This document shows positions 35,058 to 43,757 of a stretch of 64,000 nucleotides of DNA, one piece after another. Every line of letters begins with the position of its first letter. Within the stretch, counting starts at the first letter, position 1. A program made the position numbers and the translations under genes. This stretch comes from Devosia sp. (GTDB lineage: Bacteria > Pseudomonadota > Alphaproteobacteria > Rhizobiales > Devosiaceae): NCBI RefSeq assembly GCF_024707125.1, contig NZ_JANQAH010000002.1:1-64000 (forward strand), read 5' to 3'. The notes under the pieces are model-generated. The model saw nothing but the letters and a program-made list of their open reading frames with translations. It did not search any database and was not told where the DNA came from.

Positions 35058-36059
35058 TCAGCGAAACGCCGGGATCACATGCCGCCCATAGCCGGCAATA
35101 ATCTCTTCCTCATCGCCACTATCGAGGTAGATATTGAACTGCGTCACGCCCGCCGCCTCGAGCTCGCGGATTTTGGCGACATGCTCATCCGGCTCGCCCA
35201 GCACGCAAAAACTTTCCACCACATCATCGGTGATGAAATCGAGGAACGGATTATCCGCCTGCCCGTGCTTGGAATAATCATAGCCCCGGCGCTTCTCGAT
35301 ATAGCTCGTCAGGCTCTGCGGAACCTTGCCGCTCTCCGAGCCATATTTTTCGACAATGTCGGCCACATGATTGCCCACCATGGCCGGGAACCACTTCACC
35401 TTCTCGATGGCCCGCTTCTTGTCGCCAAAATAGGCCGGCGCCGCCGCCATCGAACGGTAGTTCGACATGTCCTTGCCCGCCGCCGTGCCCGCTTCGATGC
35501 ACTGATCGGTGAACCACTTGCAAAGGCCGGGATCGGCGATCTGCAGCACCACGCCATCGGCGCTCTCGCCCGCCGTTTTCAGCGCCAGGGGACCATAGGC
35601 AGCAATCCAGCTCGGCATTTCGTGGCCCACGGCCCAGGGAAATTTCACCGGCGCGGGGATTTCGCCATAAGAAACTTCCTCGCCACGCACCATGGCCTTG
35701 GTCTTGTCGATGAACTCAGCCACCCGCGCCAGCGTCGCCGGCTTCTTGCCCATGACACGCATGGACGAGTCCCCGCGCCCCACCGCCAGGTCAAACCGCC
35801 CGCCACTCTGCTTGCTCAGCGAGCCAAAAATGGAAGCCGCCACCGACCAGTCGCGCACATCGGGATTGGTCACCAGCGGCCCGAAGCGAAGCTTGGTCGT
35901 GTGCTCCATGCACATGGCGATCGCCGCATAGCAATCGCGCCAGAGAATGTGCGAGTCATAGAACCAGCAATAGTCGAAGCCCGCATACTCGGCCGCCCGC
36001 ACCAGATAGCGCGCCCGGTCCGCTTCGATGAACCCCTTGAAGGTAATGCCGAATTCCAT
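35058..36059 (-). CDS. F420-type LLM oxidoreductase (CPS_4088 / TIGR03842-like)
   Basis: A 333-residue luciferase-like oxidoreductase. Conserved blocks are FGITFKG, SHILWRDCY, DWSVAAS, AVGRGDSSMRV and WFPAMVGNHVADIVEKYG, the pattern of the F420-associated CPS_4088 subfamily. The substrate is unknown. It lies just upstream of fgd in the same direction, separated by a repeat, so it may share the locus regulation or the same transcript. FMN use is not excluded by sequence alone. Confidence 0.85.
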   Translation of the reverse strand: MEFGITFKGFIEADRARYLVRAAEYAGFDYCWFYDSHILWRDCYAAIAMCMEHTTKLRFGPLVTNPDVRDWSVAASIFGSLSKQSGGRFDLAVGRGDSSMRVMGKKPATLARVAEFIDKTKAMVRGEEVSYGEIPAPVKFPWAVGHEMPSWIAAYGPLALKTAGESADGVVLQIADPGLCKWFTDQCIEAGTAAGKDMSNYRSMAAAPAYFGDKKRAIEKVKWFPAMVGNHVADIVEKYGSESGKVPQSLTSYIEKRRGYDYSKHGQADNPFLDFITDDVVESFCVLGEPDEHVAKIRELEAAGVTQFNIYLDSGDEEEIIAGYGRHVIPAFR

Positions 36060-36090
36060 AGTCCCGTCCCCACGTTCCCTTCGGCCAATA

Positions 36091-36112
36091 AATTTGACCA
36101 GACGATCAAATT
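36091..36112. promoter_or_regulatory. Operator-like dyad between the LLM and F420_oxidored genes
   Basis: AATTTGA-CCAGACGA-TCAAATT: exact 7-base arms around an 8-base centre, about 30 bases before the LLM ATG and 137 before the rightward gene. The size resembles TetR-family operators. No TetR gene is nearby, so the binding protein is unknown. Confidence 0.55.
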
Positions 36113-36248
36113 TTCACCGACCAATGACGATTGTCAACGGCCTTTATCGCGGGGGACAGCGGGCCCGCCGGGGCGTTGCAGCGAGGAGAATTGGCGCCTT
36201 GCCTTTGCAGTTTTGCTGCGCAACCATGCGCCTGGGAGGAACCAAAAC

Positions 36249-36848
36249 ATGCGCATCGGAGTACTCGGCAGCGGCCAGGTCGGCGGCGGCATTGCCCGCA
36301 AGCTCGCTTCGCTCGGCCACGACGTCATGATGGGCTCGCGCAGCGCGGCAAACAAGGCTGCCGACTTCCCGGGCATAAAACTCGGCACTGCCACCGAAGC
36401 CGCCGCCCATGGCGAGTGGGTCGTCAATGCCCTGCCTGGCGAAACCTCGCTGCGCGTCCTCGGCCAATGCGATATCGCCGGAAAAATCCTCATCGATATC
36501 GGCAATTACGACAGCGCCGTCGACCAGCCGATCGCCATCCCCCTCGGCGAGGCCATCCAGAAGGCCCATCCCGAAACGCGCGTGGTCAAGACGCTCAACA
36601 GCATCAGCGCCCATCTGATGGTCGACCCCGCCAATCTGCAGCAAAAGCACGCCGTCTTCATCGCCTCAAACGACGAGGCGGCAAAACGCGAGGTCACGGC
36701 GCTGCTCGAAAACTTTGGTTGGCAGGACATCATCGACCTCGGCGATCTCGGCGCCTGCCGTGCCATGGAACAGCTGATCCCGCTCTGGATGAGCCTTGAG
36801 CAAAAATTCGGCGGCCCGCAGTTCAATCTGGCGGTCATCCGCGGCTAG
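36249..36848 (+). CDS. F420_oxidored-domain NADP-binding protein (FNO/NpdG-like)
   Basis: A 199-residue Rossmann protein. GVLGSGQVGGGIA at residues ~4-16 is the dinucleotide site, and MGSRSA after the second strand is the pattern that binds the 2'-phosphate of NADP. The family includes F420H2:NADP+ oxidoreductase, but many members act without F420. Divergent from the two F420-type oxidoreductases, it could move hydride between F420H2 made by Fgd and NADP+. GGGAGGAA lies 8 bases before the ATG. Confidence 0.8.
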   Translation: MRIGVLGSGQVGGGIARKLASLGHDVMMGSRSAANKAADFPGIKLGTATEAAAHGEWVVNALPGETSLRVLGQCDIAGKILIDIGNYDSAVDQPIAIPLGEAIQKAHPETRVVKTLNSISAHLMVDPANLQQKHAVFIASNDEAAKREVTALLENFGWQDIIDLGDLGACRAMEQLIPLWMSLEQKFGGPQFNLAVIRG

Positions 36849-36948
36849 GCGGTCCAATAGGACCAATTGCCGAACCGATATCGGGCACCTTGGGCTGTTC
36901 TCGACTCTCGCATGGCTGTACACCGCCCTAAAGGGCGAGAGGATCAGC

Positions 36949-38259
36949 ATGGCCTATTCGGTTGATCGAGTTTTGGACGAGGCTGGCGCCGGCCGCTTCC
37001 AGCGGCGGCTCCTTGGTATTTTCGGCCTCGTCTGGGCCGCAGATGCCATGCAGGTCCTCGCCGTAGGCTTTACCAGCGCCTCTATCGCCACCAGCTTCGG
37101 CATTTCCGTGCCCGAAGCCCTGCAGATCGGCACGGTCTTCTTCCTCGGCATGCTGATCGGCGCCAGTCTCTTCGGTCGCCTCGCCGACCGTTTCGGCCGC
37201 CGCCGCGTGCTGCTCATCACCGTCGCCTGCGACGCCGTCTTCGGGCTGCTGTCGGTCTTCGCGCCCAACCTCTTCGTGCTCTTCGCGCTGCGCTTCCTCA
37301 CCGGCGTCGCTGTGGGCGGCACCCTGCCCGTCGACTATGCGATGATGGCCGAGTTCCTCCCCGCCAAAAACCGCGGCCGCTGGCTCGTCATTCTCGAAGG
37401 CTTTTGGGCCGTCGGCACCGTGGCCGTTGCGCTGGCCGCCTGGATCGCCAGCCTCTATGTCACGACCGACGCCTGGCGCTGGATTTTCGCCGTCACGGCC
37501 CTCCCCGCCCTGATCGGCATCTGGCTGCGCCTCTGGGTCCCCGAATCCCCGCTCTACCTCCAGCGTCGCAATCGCCCGGACGATCTCAAATCCGTCCTCA
37601 ACACCATTCTTCGCACCAATGGCAAAGCCGAGCTGCCGCCCGATGCGGTCTTCGAAGCCCCCGTCGTCGAACCCATCCAGGGCATTTTCACCCCGGCCCT
37701 CCGCCGCCGCACGATTTCCATTCTCCTGGTCTGGTTCCTGGTGTCGATTTCCTACTACGGCATCTTCACCTGGCTCCCGGCGCGCCTCGCCCAGGACGGT
37801 TTTGGCTATGTGCGCGGCTATGGCTTCCTTGTCCTCGTCGCCCTCGCGCAGATCCCCGGTTATGCCCTCGCTGCCTGGGGCGTCGAAGCCATGGGCCGCA
37901 AGCCTACCCTGATCAGTTTCCTGTTCCTCAGCGCCGCCGGCTGCATCCTCTTCCTCCTCGCCAGCGATGCCTATGTCGTCGGCGCAGCCATTCTCCTGAT
38001 GAGCTTTGCGCTCCTCGGCACCTGGGGCGCACTCTACGCCTTCACGCCCGAGCTCTACCCCACCGTGTCACGCGCCACCGGCATGGGCGCGGCCGGCGCC
38101 ATGGCCCGCCTCGGCGGCCTCTTCGCTCCCTCGGTCATGGCCCTGGTCTTCGTGCAGAATTTTACCCTCGCCATCGGCCTCTTCGCCGGGCTTCTCATCC
38201 TCGGCGCTCTGGCGGCCACATTCGTGGACGCCGAAACGCGCCAGAAAGCGCTGACCTGA
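36949..38259 (+). CDS. MFS transporter, metabolite:H+ symporter type
   Basis: A 436-residue twelve-span transporter of the major facilitator superfamily (SV2/aromatic acid-niacin branch). It shows GRLADRFGRRRVLL in the loop 2-3 position, WAADAMQVL in the first helix and PESPLYL before the central loop. GAGAGGA precedes the ATG. It follows the F420_oxidored gene by 100 bases, with a GGTCC-AATA-GGACC dyad (36851-36864) in the gap. Substrate unknown; a link with the F420 locus is possible but unproven. Confidence 0.87.
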   Translation: MAYSVDRVLDEAGAGRFQRRLLGIFGLVWAADAMQVLAVGFTSASIATSFGISVPEALQIGTVFFLGMLIGASLFGRLADRFGRRRVLLITVACDAVFGLLSVFAPNLFVLFALRFLTGVAVGGTLPVDYAMMAEFLPAKNRGRWLVILEGFWAVGTVAVALAAWIASLYVTTDAWRWIFAVTALPALIGIWLRLWVPESPLYLQRRNRPDDLKSVLNTILRTNGKAELPPDAVFEAPVVEPIQGIFTPALRRRTISILLVWFLVSISYYGIFTWLPARLAQDGFGYVRGYGFLVLVALAQIPGYALAAWGVEAMGRKPTLISFLFLSAAGCILFLLASDAYVVGAAILLMSFALLGTWGALYAFTPELYPTVSRATGMGAAGAMARLGGLFAPSVMALVFVQNFTLAIGLFAGLLILGALAATFVDAETRQKALT

Positions 38260-38269
38260 AGACACGCCT

Positions 38270-39715
38270 CTAGGGCCGGATCACCCGCGAACCACGCCAG
38301 ATTTCGTGGAACTCATAGGTGATCTCGGGCTTGCCAAACTCCTTGTAGAGGCAGCGCGCCTCGACCGAGAGGCCGTAGGCGATCATCGGCTTGTCGGCGA
38401 TCAATGCCAGGCTCGGCTCCATGCCGTTCCACACCTCGCCATCACAGGTAAAGGGCAGCGCCGTGGGCCGATCCGCCGCCGCCGTTTCCGACCGTTCGGC
38501 AAAATCGCCGTCCCAGCTCGCCTTGTCCGGATTTTCGCAATCACCCGTACACATGGCATAGCCGAGCTCGAACCCGTCCGTCGTGAAGGCAATATGCGGG
38601 ATGCCGCTTGAATCGATCTCGATATCCGGGCTTTCGCCAACCTTGTCGCCAAGCCCCAGCGGATAGCCCGACCAGTTCTCGCCCTCGGCCCCGGTGCAAT
38701 CCTGGTCGCAATAGATATAGAGCAGTTGGCTATCGAGCCCTTCGACGTCGACGCCATAGCCGGTGAACAGGGCGACGCGCGGTTTTCCGTCCGCCGTCAG
38801 GTCCATGCTCCAGGTGGGGTTGGGATAGGATCCGCTCCCCTGCGAAATCACCCGCGTCCGGCTCCAGTTCTCCCGGCGCTCACAGTCCCCATCACATTCG
38901 TAATAGTAGAGCCCGTCCTCCAGATCATTGCCCTCCTCATCGAAGGCATAGACCCCCGCGATCACCCTGGCACTGCCGTTGGGCCCCAGCGCCAGCACCG
39001 GATAGTTGAAGCTCTCGGTATTGTAGCCGACCTGATTGGCGAGATTGGTCTCGGTCCAGCTTGTCGCCGCGGTGCAGTCGCTCTCGCAGGCCATGTAGAA
39101 GCCACCATAGTGATCGGGCTCGACGAGATAATTGCTGTCCGACACCATGAAGCGCGGCCTGCCGCTCTCATCGAGCGCAAAGGTGCGCTCGGGCAGCCGG
39201 TTGCGACTGATATTGGACATGATCCCGTCGGCGGTCGACACCACCTTGCCGATCCGCCAATTGCCCTCATCGAGGCAATCGACGTTGCACTCGGCATAGT
39301 AGTAGTCCGTGCCATTGCCCCCCTCTGGCGACCATCCTGCCCCCAGAATGCGCGGCGCCCCCTCCGGCGTCAGCGCCAGCTGCGCCTTGACCGCCTGTGG
39401 CAGTTTCAGGGCCACGCGGCTCCATGCTGCATCCTGGGTACAGTCGCCACCCGCGCAGAGCCCATAGTAGAGCGTATCGCGATTACCCTCGCCAAAGCCG
39501 ACAAAGGCCGCCTGCAGCCCCCTTTCGGCGTGGAAGGCCAGCGAGGCGCTCGAAGATTCCTCCTTCGGCGCAAAATAGGCGCCCCCGCTTGGCCCCGACA
39601 TGTCGACCGGGCTCAGCGCGACCGGCTGCGCCGCCCCATTCGTGGTTTTCTCCTTGGCGGCGACGCCATGAATCGCCAAGAGCACGAAGATGAAGACCCC
39701 AGCAAAACGCAGCAT
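38270..39715 (-). CDS. Secreted six-repeat CxxDC protein, probable beta-propeller
   Basis: A 481-residue exported protein with a signal peptide (MLRFAGVFIFVLLAIHGVAA). It carries six repeats of an aromatic-rich strand plus a C-x(3-4)-C pair ending in Asp-Cys and followed by Trp: CAGGDC, CNVDC, CESDC, CDGDC, CDQDC and CTGDC at residues ~87, 143, 210, 274, 336 and 389. The 53-67 residue spacing fits a six-bladed propeller with one disulfide per blade. No enzyme signature recognised. The start is chosen from GGGGAAAA upstream. Convergent with the MFS gene. Confidence 0.75.
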   Translation of the reverse strand: MLRFAGVFIFVLLAIHGVAAKEKTTNGAAQPVALSPVDMSGPSGGAYFAPKEESSSASLAFHAERGLQAAFVGFGEGNRDTLYYGLCAGGDCTQDAAWSRVALKLPQAVKAQLALTPEGAPRILGAGWSPEGGNGTDYYYAECNVDCLDEGNWRIGKVVSTADGIMSNISRNRLPERTFALDESGRPRFMVSDSNYLVEPDHYGGFYMACESDCTAATSWTETNLANQVGYNTESFNYPVLALGPNGSARVIAGVYAFDEEGNDLEDGLYYYECDGDCERRENWSRTRVISQGSGSYPNPTWSMDLTADGKPRVALFTGYGVDVEGLDSQLLYIYCDQDCTGAEGENWSGYPLGLGDKVGESPDIEIDSSGIPHIAFTTDGFELGYAMCTGDCENPDKASWDGDFAERSETAAADRPTALPFTCDGEVWNGMEPSLALIADKPMIAYGLSVEARCLYKEFGKPEITYEFHEIWRGSRVIRP

Positions 39716-39961
39716 TCTTTTCCCCAAGGACAGCGCGATGCACGGCAATAGGCGAGGCGGGGAGCACTTTTCCAGTCCCATGTATTATGCGCGCGGGCAT
39801 AATTGCCCCGGTTTTCCGCCATTTCGCGGGGCTTTACGCTTGCTGTCATCATATCGAAGAAAAGCTTGTGGGAAGCGCTTGAACCCACCGGCATCGCCAG
39901 CTATAACCCCGCCACGTCGCGCATCGCACTGGCCCGCCAGCGCATCCCGAGCGACACCTGA

Positions 39962-40038
39962 CGGAGTATAGCGCAGCCTGGTAGCGCACCTGCTTCGGGA
40001 GCAGGGGGTCGAGTGTTCGAATCACTCTACTCCGACCA
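39962..40038 (+). tRNA. tRNA-Pro(CGG)
   Basis: A full 77-base cloverleaf. Acceptor CGGAGTA pairs with TACTCCG, the D-arm holds AGCGCAGCCTGGTAGCGC, and the anticodon loop TTCGGGA reads CGG. The T-arm is GAGTG-TTCGAAT-CACTC, and the 3' ACCA is encoded. No integrase or repeated 3' end lies nearby, so there is no sign of use as an attachment site. Confidence 0.97.
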
Positions 40039-40103
40039 ATCAACCCCGGCCTTTCCGAAGGTCGGGGTTTTTGTTTGCTCTTGGCACCACCAATAGTCGC
40101 AAA

Positions 40104-40132
40104 GAAAAAGGGCCGGCCCGAAGGCCAGCCCT
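40104..40132 (-). terminator. Terminator of bioY
   Basis: On the minus strand, stem AGGGCTGGCC / GGCCGGCCCT with a TTC/TTCGG-type loop is followed by TTTTTCTTT. Confidence 0.88.
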
Positions 40133-40155
40133 AAAATTCGTCTCTGCAAAAAAGC

Positions 40156-40770
40156 TCAGCTCTTGCGGCCGAGAATGTTCCAGGCGCCGGTCACGGTCAG
40201 TGCGGCCAGAGCCATCTTCAGCACGTCCCAGACGAGGAACGGCTGCACGGCCTTGGCCCATGCCGAAGCCACGACATTGGTCTGGTCGATCCACTGTGCC
40301 TGGCCCGAGAGCAGCAGCAGCCAGGCAAAGCCCAGCGCCAGCAGCACAGCTTCACCAACCAGCATGGCGCCGAACAGCGTCATCGGCTTGGCCGAAGCGC
40401 CGCGGTCGGCGGCAAAGCCGATGATGCCGGCCATGACGAGGAAGCCGAGGAGGAAGCCGCCGGTCGGGCCCATCAGGTAGGGAAGGCCGCCGCCGGTGGC
40501 GAAAACGGGAAGACCCATGGCGCCCTGCGCCAGGTAAAGAGCAACGGTCGCGACGCCGATGCGCGCGCCGAAAGCAGCTGCAAGAGCGGCAATGGCAAGG
40601 CTCTGCAAGGTCACCGGAACCGGCCAGACCGGCACGTTGATCTTGGCAGCAATCGTGATCACCAGAGTGCCGAGCACCACAGTCGCGAGATTGGTCGCGA
40701 GCTTTGCCGCATCGGACTTGGGCTGGAAGGCGCCGAGCAGCGTATTGGGCGTGGTCAAAGTGACGGCCAT
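40156..40770 (-). CDS. bioY: BioY, biotin ECF transporter S component
   Basis: A 204-residue membrane protein with six hydrophobic spans. BioY features are VPVWPVPVTLQSLAIA and GLPYLMGPTGGFLLGF. It binds biotin in the membrane; no bioM or bioN energising genes are adjacent, so it works alone or with a shared module elsewhere. No BioR-type operator was seen upstream. Monocistronic with its own terminator. Confidence 0.93.
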   Translation of the reverse strand: MAVTLTTPNTLLGAFQPKSDAAKLATNLATVVLGTLVITIAAKINVPVWPVPVTLQSLAIAALAAAFGARIGVATVALYLAQGAMGLPVFATGGGLPYLMGPTGGFLLGFLVMAGIIGFAADRGASAKPMTLFGAMLVGEAVLLALGFAWLLLLSGQAQWIDQTNVVASAWAKAVQPFLVWDVLKMALAALTVTGAWNILGRKS

Positions 40771-40859
40771 TTCATACCTTTCTTGCAGAAGACACGGATG
40801 CGCTGCTGAGCGCGCCGTGTTCGGTCGACATGTTCTAGTCTGTCATTTTTGTTGGCGCA

Positions 40860-41774
40860 ATGGCTCCGCTTTCCACCCTCACCTTCGATACCGCCTTTCG
40901 CCCCGAGATCGGTGCCGCCGTCGCGCTGGCCCCAGGCCTTACGCGCATCACCGCGCCAAACGCTTCGCCCTACACCTTCACGGGCACCAACAGTTTTCTC
41001 ATTGGCAAAGACAAGGTGGCTGTGGTCGATCCCGGCCCCGAGGATGCAGCCCATCTCGAATCGCTCCACCGCGCGATCGATGGCCGCCCCCTGACCGCAA
41101 TTCTCCTCACCCACACCCACCGCGACCACAGCGCCGCCGCGGCCGATCTCGCCCAGCGCTATGTCGTCCCGCTCTGGTTCGGGGGGCGACACCGCCTCTC
41201 CCGCCCCCTCCGCCGCTTCGAGCGCAATCCAATCAAGCGCTCCTGCGACTGGAATCTCATTCCCGACCGCACCCTCGTCGATGGCGAAACCATCACCGCC
41301 GGCGATATGACCGTCATAGTCCACACCACACCCGGCCACTGCGCCAATCACCTGGCCTTCGGCCTCCCCGAGGCCGACATTTTGTTATCCGGCGATCATG
41401 TCATGGGCTGGAACTCGACCCTCGTCGCTGTGCCCGACGGATCAATGGCCGATTATTTCGCCTCGCTCGAAAAAGTCATCGCCCTGCCCTACCGGCACTA
41501 CCACCCCGCCCATGGCGGCCCCATTGCCAACGGCCCGGCCCATGCGGAAGCGCTTAAAGTCCACAGGCACATGCGCAATGGCCAGCTCCTCGCCGCGGTC
41601 GGCAACGGCGCAAAAACGCTCAGCGCTGTGGTGAGGGCGATCTACCCGACCCAGCCGGCAAGAATCCGCCTGGCCGCAAGGATGACCATGGCCGCCCATG
41701 TCGAATATCTGAAAGAACGCGGCGCGCTAAAGGTCAGCCGCGGCCTCTTCGGCCTGCGGCTGTCATTGCCCTAG
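40860..41774 (+). CDS. Metallo-beta-lactamase-fold hydrolase (LACTB2-like)
   Basis: A 304-residue MBL hydrolase. HTHRDHS is the zinc motif, followed by a histidine in [15 protein letters not shown] and PAHGG. A C-terminal winged-helix region (~220-304) is as in human LACTB2, an RNA endonuclease; the bacterial substrate is unknown. Its stop shares the bases CTAG with the convergent aroC stop. Confidence 0.87.
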   Translation: MAPLSTLTFDTAFRPEIGAAVALAPGLTRITAPNASPYTFTGTNSFLIGKDKVAVVDPGPEDAAHLESLHRAIDGRPLTAILLTHTHRDHSAAAADLAQRYVVPLWFGGRHRLSRPLRRFERNPIKRSCDWNLIPDRTLVDGETITAGDMTVIVHTTPGHCANHLAFGLPEADILLSGDHVMGWNSTLVAVPDGSMADYFASLEKVIALPYRHYHPAHGGPIANGPAHAEALKVHRHMRNGQLLAAVGNGAKTLSAVVRAIYPTQPARIRLAARMTMAAHVEYLKERGALKVSRGLFGLRLSLP

Positions 41775-42886
41775 TTCCGCTGGAAACCCACGGCGCCTTC
41801 GCGCCCGGTCTGCCCACGATGCCGCAGCATGTGATCCGCCAGCACCAACGCCATCATCGCCTCGCCCACCGGTACGGCGCGAATACCCACGCAAGGATCA
41901 TGGCGCCCCTTGGTGATGATATCGACGTCTTCATTGCCCGTGGTCACCGTCTGGCGCGGCGTGATGATCGACGAGGTCGGCTTCACCGCAAAGCGGCACA
42001 CAATGGGGTCGCCATTGGAAATCCCACCCAAAATCCCGCCGGCATGATTGGAGAGGAAATAGGGCTGCCCCTCACCCGCGCGCATCTGGTCGGCATTTTC
42101 AACGCCCGTCAGCGCCGCCGCCCCAAAACCATCACCGATCTCCACGGCCTTGACCGCATTGATGCTCATCATGGCCGAAGCCAGGTCCGCGCTCAGCTTG
42201 CCATAGACCGGAGCCCCCCAGCCCGCCGGCACGCCTTCAGCGACGATCTCGATGACCGCGCCCACCGAATTGCCATCCTTGCGGATGCCATCGAGATAGT
42301 CGGCCCAGAATTCAGCCGCCTTGGGATCGGCGCAGAAGAACGGGTTTTCGCCCACCTGATCCCAGTCAAAATTGTTGTAGTCGATCTTGTGCGGCCCAAC
42401 CTGCACGAGGCTCGCGCGGATGGTCACCCCAGCCAGCACCTGCCGCGCCACCGCACCGGCCGCCACACGCGCCGCCGTTTCACGCGCCGAAGTGCGCCCA
42501 CCGCCGCGATAGTCGCGAATGCCATACTTCTGGTCATAGGTGAAATCAGCGTGTCCCGGACGGTACTTGTCGCGGATTTCCGAATAGTCCTTGGAGCGCT
42601 GATCGGTATTTTCGATCAGCAGCGAAATCGGCGTCCCGGTCGTGCGCGGCCCATCGGTGCGCTCGTCCTCGAACACGCCCGAGAGGATTTTCACCTCGTC
42701 GTCCTCGCGCCGCTGCGTCGTATACTTGCTCTGCCCGGGCTTGCGCCGATCAAGATCGCGCTGGATGATTTCCGGCGTCAGCATAATGCCCGGCGGGCAG
42801 CCATCGACCACCACGCCAAGCGCCGGCCCATGGCTTTCACCCCAGGTGGTGAAACGGAAAAGATGCCCAAATGTATTGAAAGACAT
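41771..42886 (-). CDS. aroC: AroC, chorismate synthase
   Basis: A 371-residue enzyme converting EPSP to chorismate with reduced FMN, the last step of the shikimate pathway. It starts [20 protein letters not shown], the first chorismate synthase signature, with [19 protein letters not shown] and [13 protein letters not shown] further on. Full length. Followed in the other direction by the MBL gene, with stops overlapping; the phosphatase gene lies 48 bases upstream in the same direction. Confidence 0.97.
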   Translation of the reverse strand: MSFNTFGHLFRFTTWGESHGPALGVVVDGCPPGIMLTPEIIQRDLDRRKPGQSKYTTQRREDDEVKILSGVFEDERTDGPRTTGTPISLLIENTDQRSKDYSEIRDKYRPGHADFTYDQKYGIRDYRGGGRTSARETAARVAAGAVARQVLAGVTIRASLVQVGPHKIDYNNFDWDQVGENPFFCADPKAAEFWADYLDGIRKDGNSVGAVIEIVAEGVPAGWGAPVYGKLSADLASAMMSINAVKAVEIGDGFGAAALTGVENADQMRAGEGQPYFLSNHAGGILGGISNGDPIVCRFAVKPTSSIITPRQTVTTGNEDVDIITKGRHDPCVGIRAVPVGEAMMALVLADHMLRHRGQTGREGAVGFQRN

Positions 42887-42934
42887 GGCGCCGCCCTTTG
42901 TTGGCTGCGGTTCTAGGTACCGGAAGGCGTCAGG

Positions 42935-43582
42935 TCAATCGACCGGCGCATCCCAAGTGTTTTTCGCCTTGTGCAGCGCCATCTTGCCGCCGACGAAATG
43001 GGCAATGACGCCCTGCGGAGGCGGCCAGTTCATCACCTCTTTGCGCGAGGTGCCTTCCACCAGATGCCAGAGCACCCGCAGCACGCCGCCATGAGCAACG
43101 ACCACCGCGTGGTGAGTAAGCTCCCGCGCAAAATCGAGCAGGCGCACCGCCACGTCATCATAATTCTCGCCGTCCTGCGGCCGGAAATGCCAATAGCTCT
43201 CGTCCCGCTCGCCCGGCGCAAAAGCGGCCTGTTCGCGCGCGATCTCGGCATGCAGCCTGCCCTCAAAAGCTCCGAAGGAAATTTCGATCAGCCGCTTGTC
43301 GTGGATCACCGGCGGCAGTTCCACGTCAAAGGCCGCGCGCATGCGGTCCATGGTCTCCGAAGCCCGGCTCAGCGGCGAGGCGAACCAATTGAGCGACGTG
43401 GGATCAACACCCTCGCGCTGCAGCATCTCGCGCAGCAGAATGCCATTGGCATCCGCCTGCATCTGCCCCTTGCGGTTAAGCGGAATATCCTTGCTGCCCT
43501 GATAGCGCTGTTCGCGGTTCCAGTCGGTTTCGCCGTGGCGAGCGAAATAGAAATCCGGCCAATCGTGGGCAGTCATGGGCAT
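42935..43582 (-). CDS. Histidine phosphatase family protein
   Basis: A 215-residue phosphoglycerate-mutase-like enzyme. The catalytic RHGETDWN is at residues ~15-22, the second half has HGGVLRVLWH, and DGENYDDVAVRL is as in small-molecule phosphatases. An ATG two codons downstream (43576) is an equally good start. The substrate is not predictable from sequence. It probably shares a transcript with aroC. Confidence 0.88.
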   Translation of the reverse strand: MPMTAHDWPDFYFARHGETDWNREQRYQGSKDIPLNRKGQMQADANGILLREMLQREGVDPTSLNWFASPLSRASETMDRMRAAFDVELPPVIHDKRLIEISFGAFEGRLHAEIAREQAAFAPGERDESYWHFRPQDGENYDDVAVRLLDFARELTHHAVVVAHGGVLRVLWHLVEGTSRKEVMNWPPPQGVIAHFVGGKMALHKAKNTWDAPVD

Positions 43583-43757
43583 AAACGCGCCGACCGGGCG
43601 CGACCTTCAGCTAAGAGGAATGGACGCGGCCACCCTAACCATTTTCGCTTGCGATACCAGAGGGCAAAGGCGGAAAGCTGCCATGTCCGAAAGCCTTGAT
43701 CTGGAACCGCCCCCTCGCTTGTGGCACATGAGTGCCACCTGCCGTTTCGAGGTTCCC

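Noticed and set aside
39803..39961. Possible 30-50 codon peptide (ending SRIALARQRIPSDT) just upstream of tRNA-Pro
   Set aside because: No ATG or GTG start in frame, only TTG, and no ribosome site. Could be a remnant; not supportable as a gene.
39962..40038. tRNA-Pro as an integration (att) site
   Set aside because: No duplicated 3' end, integrase or foreign-looking block follows; the next gene is bioY.
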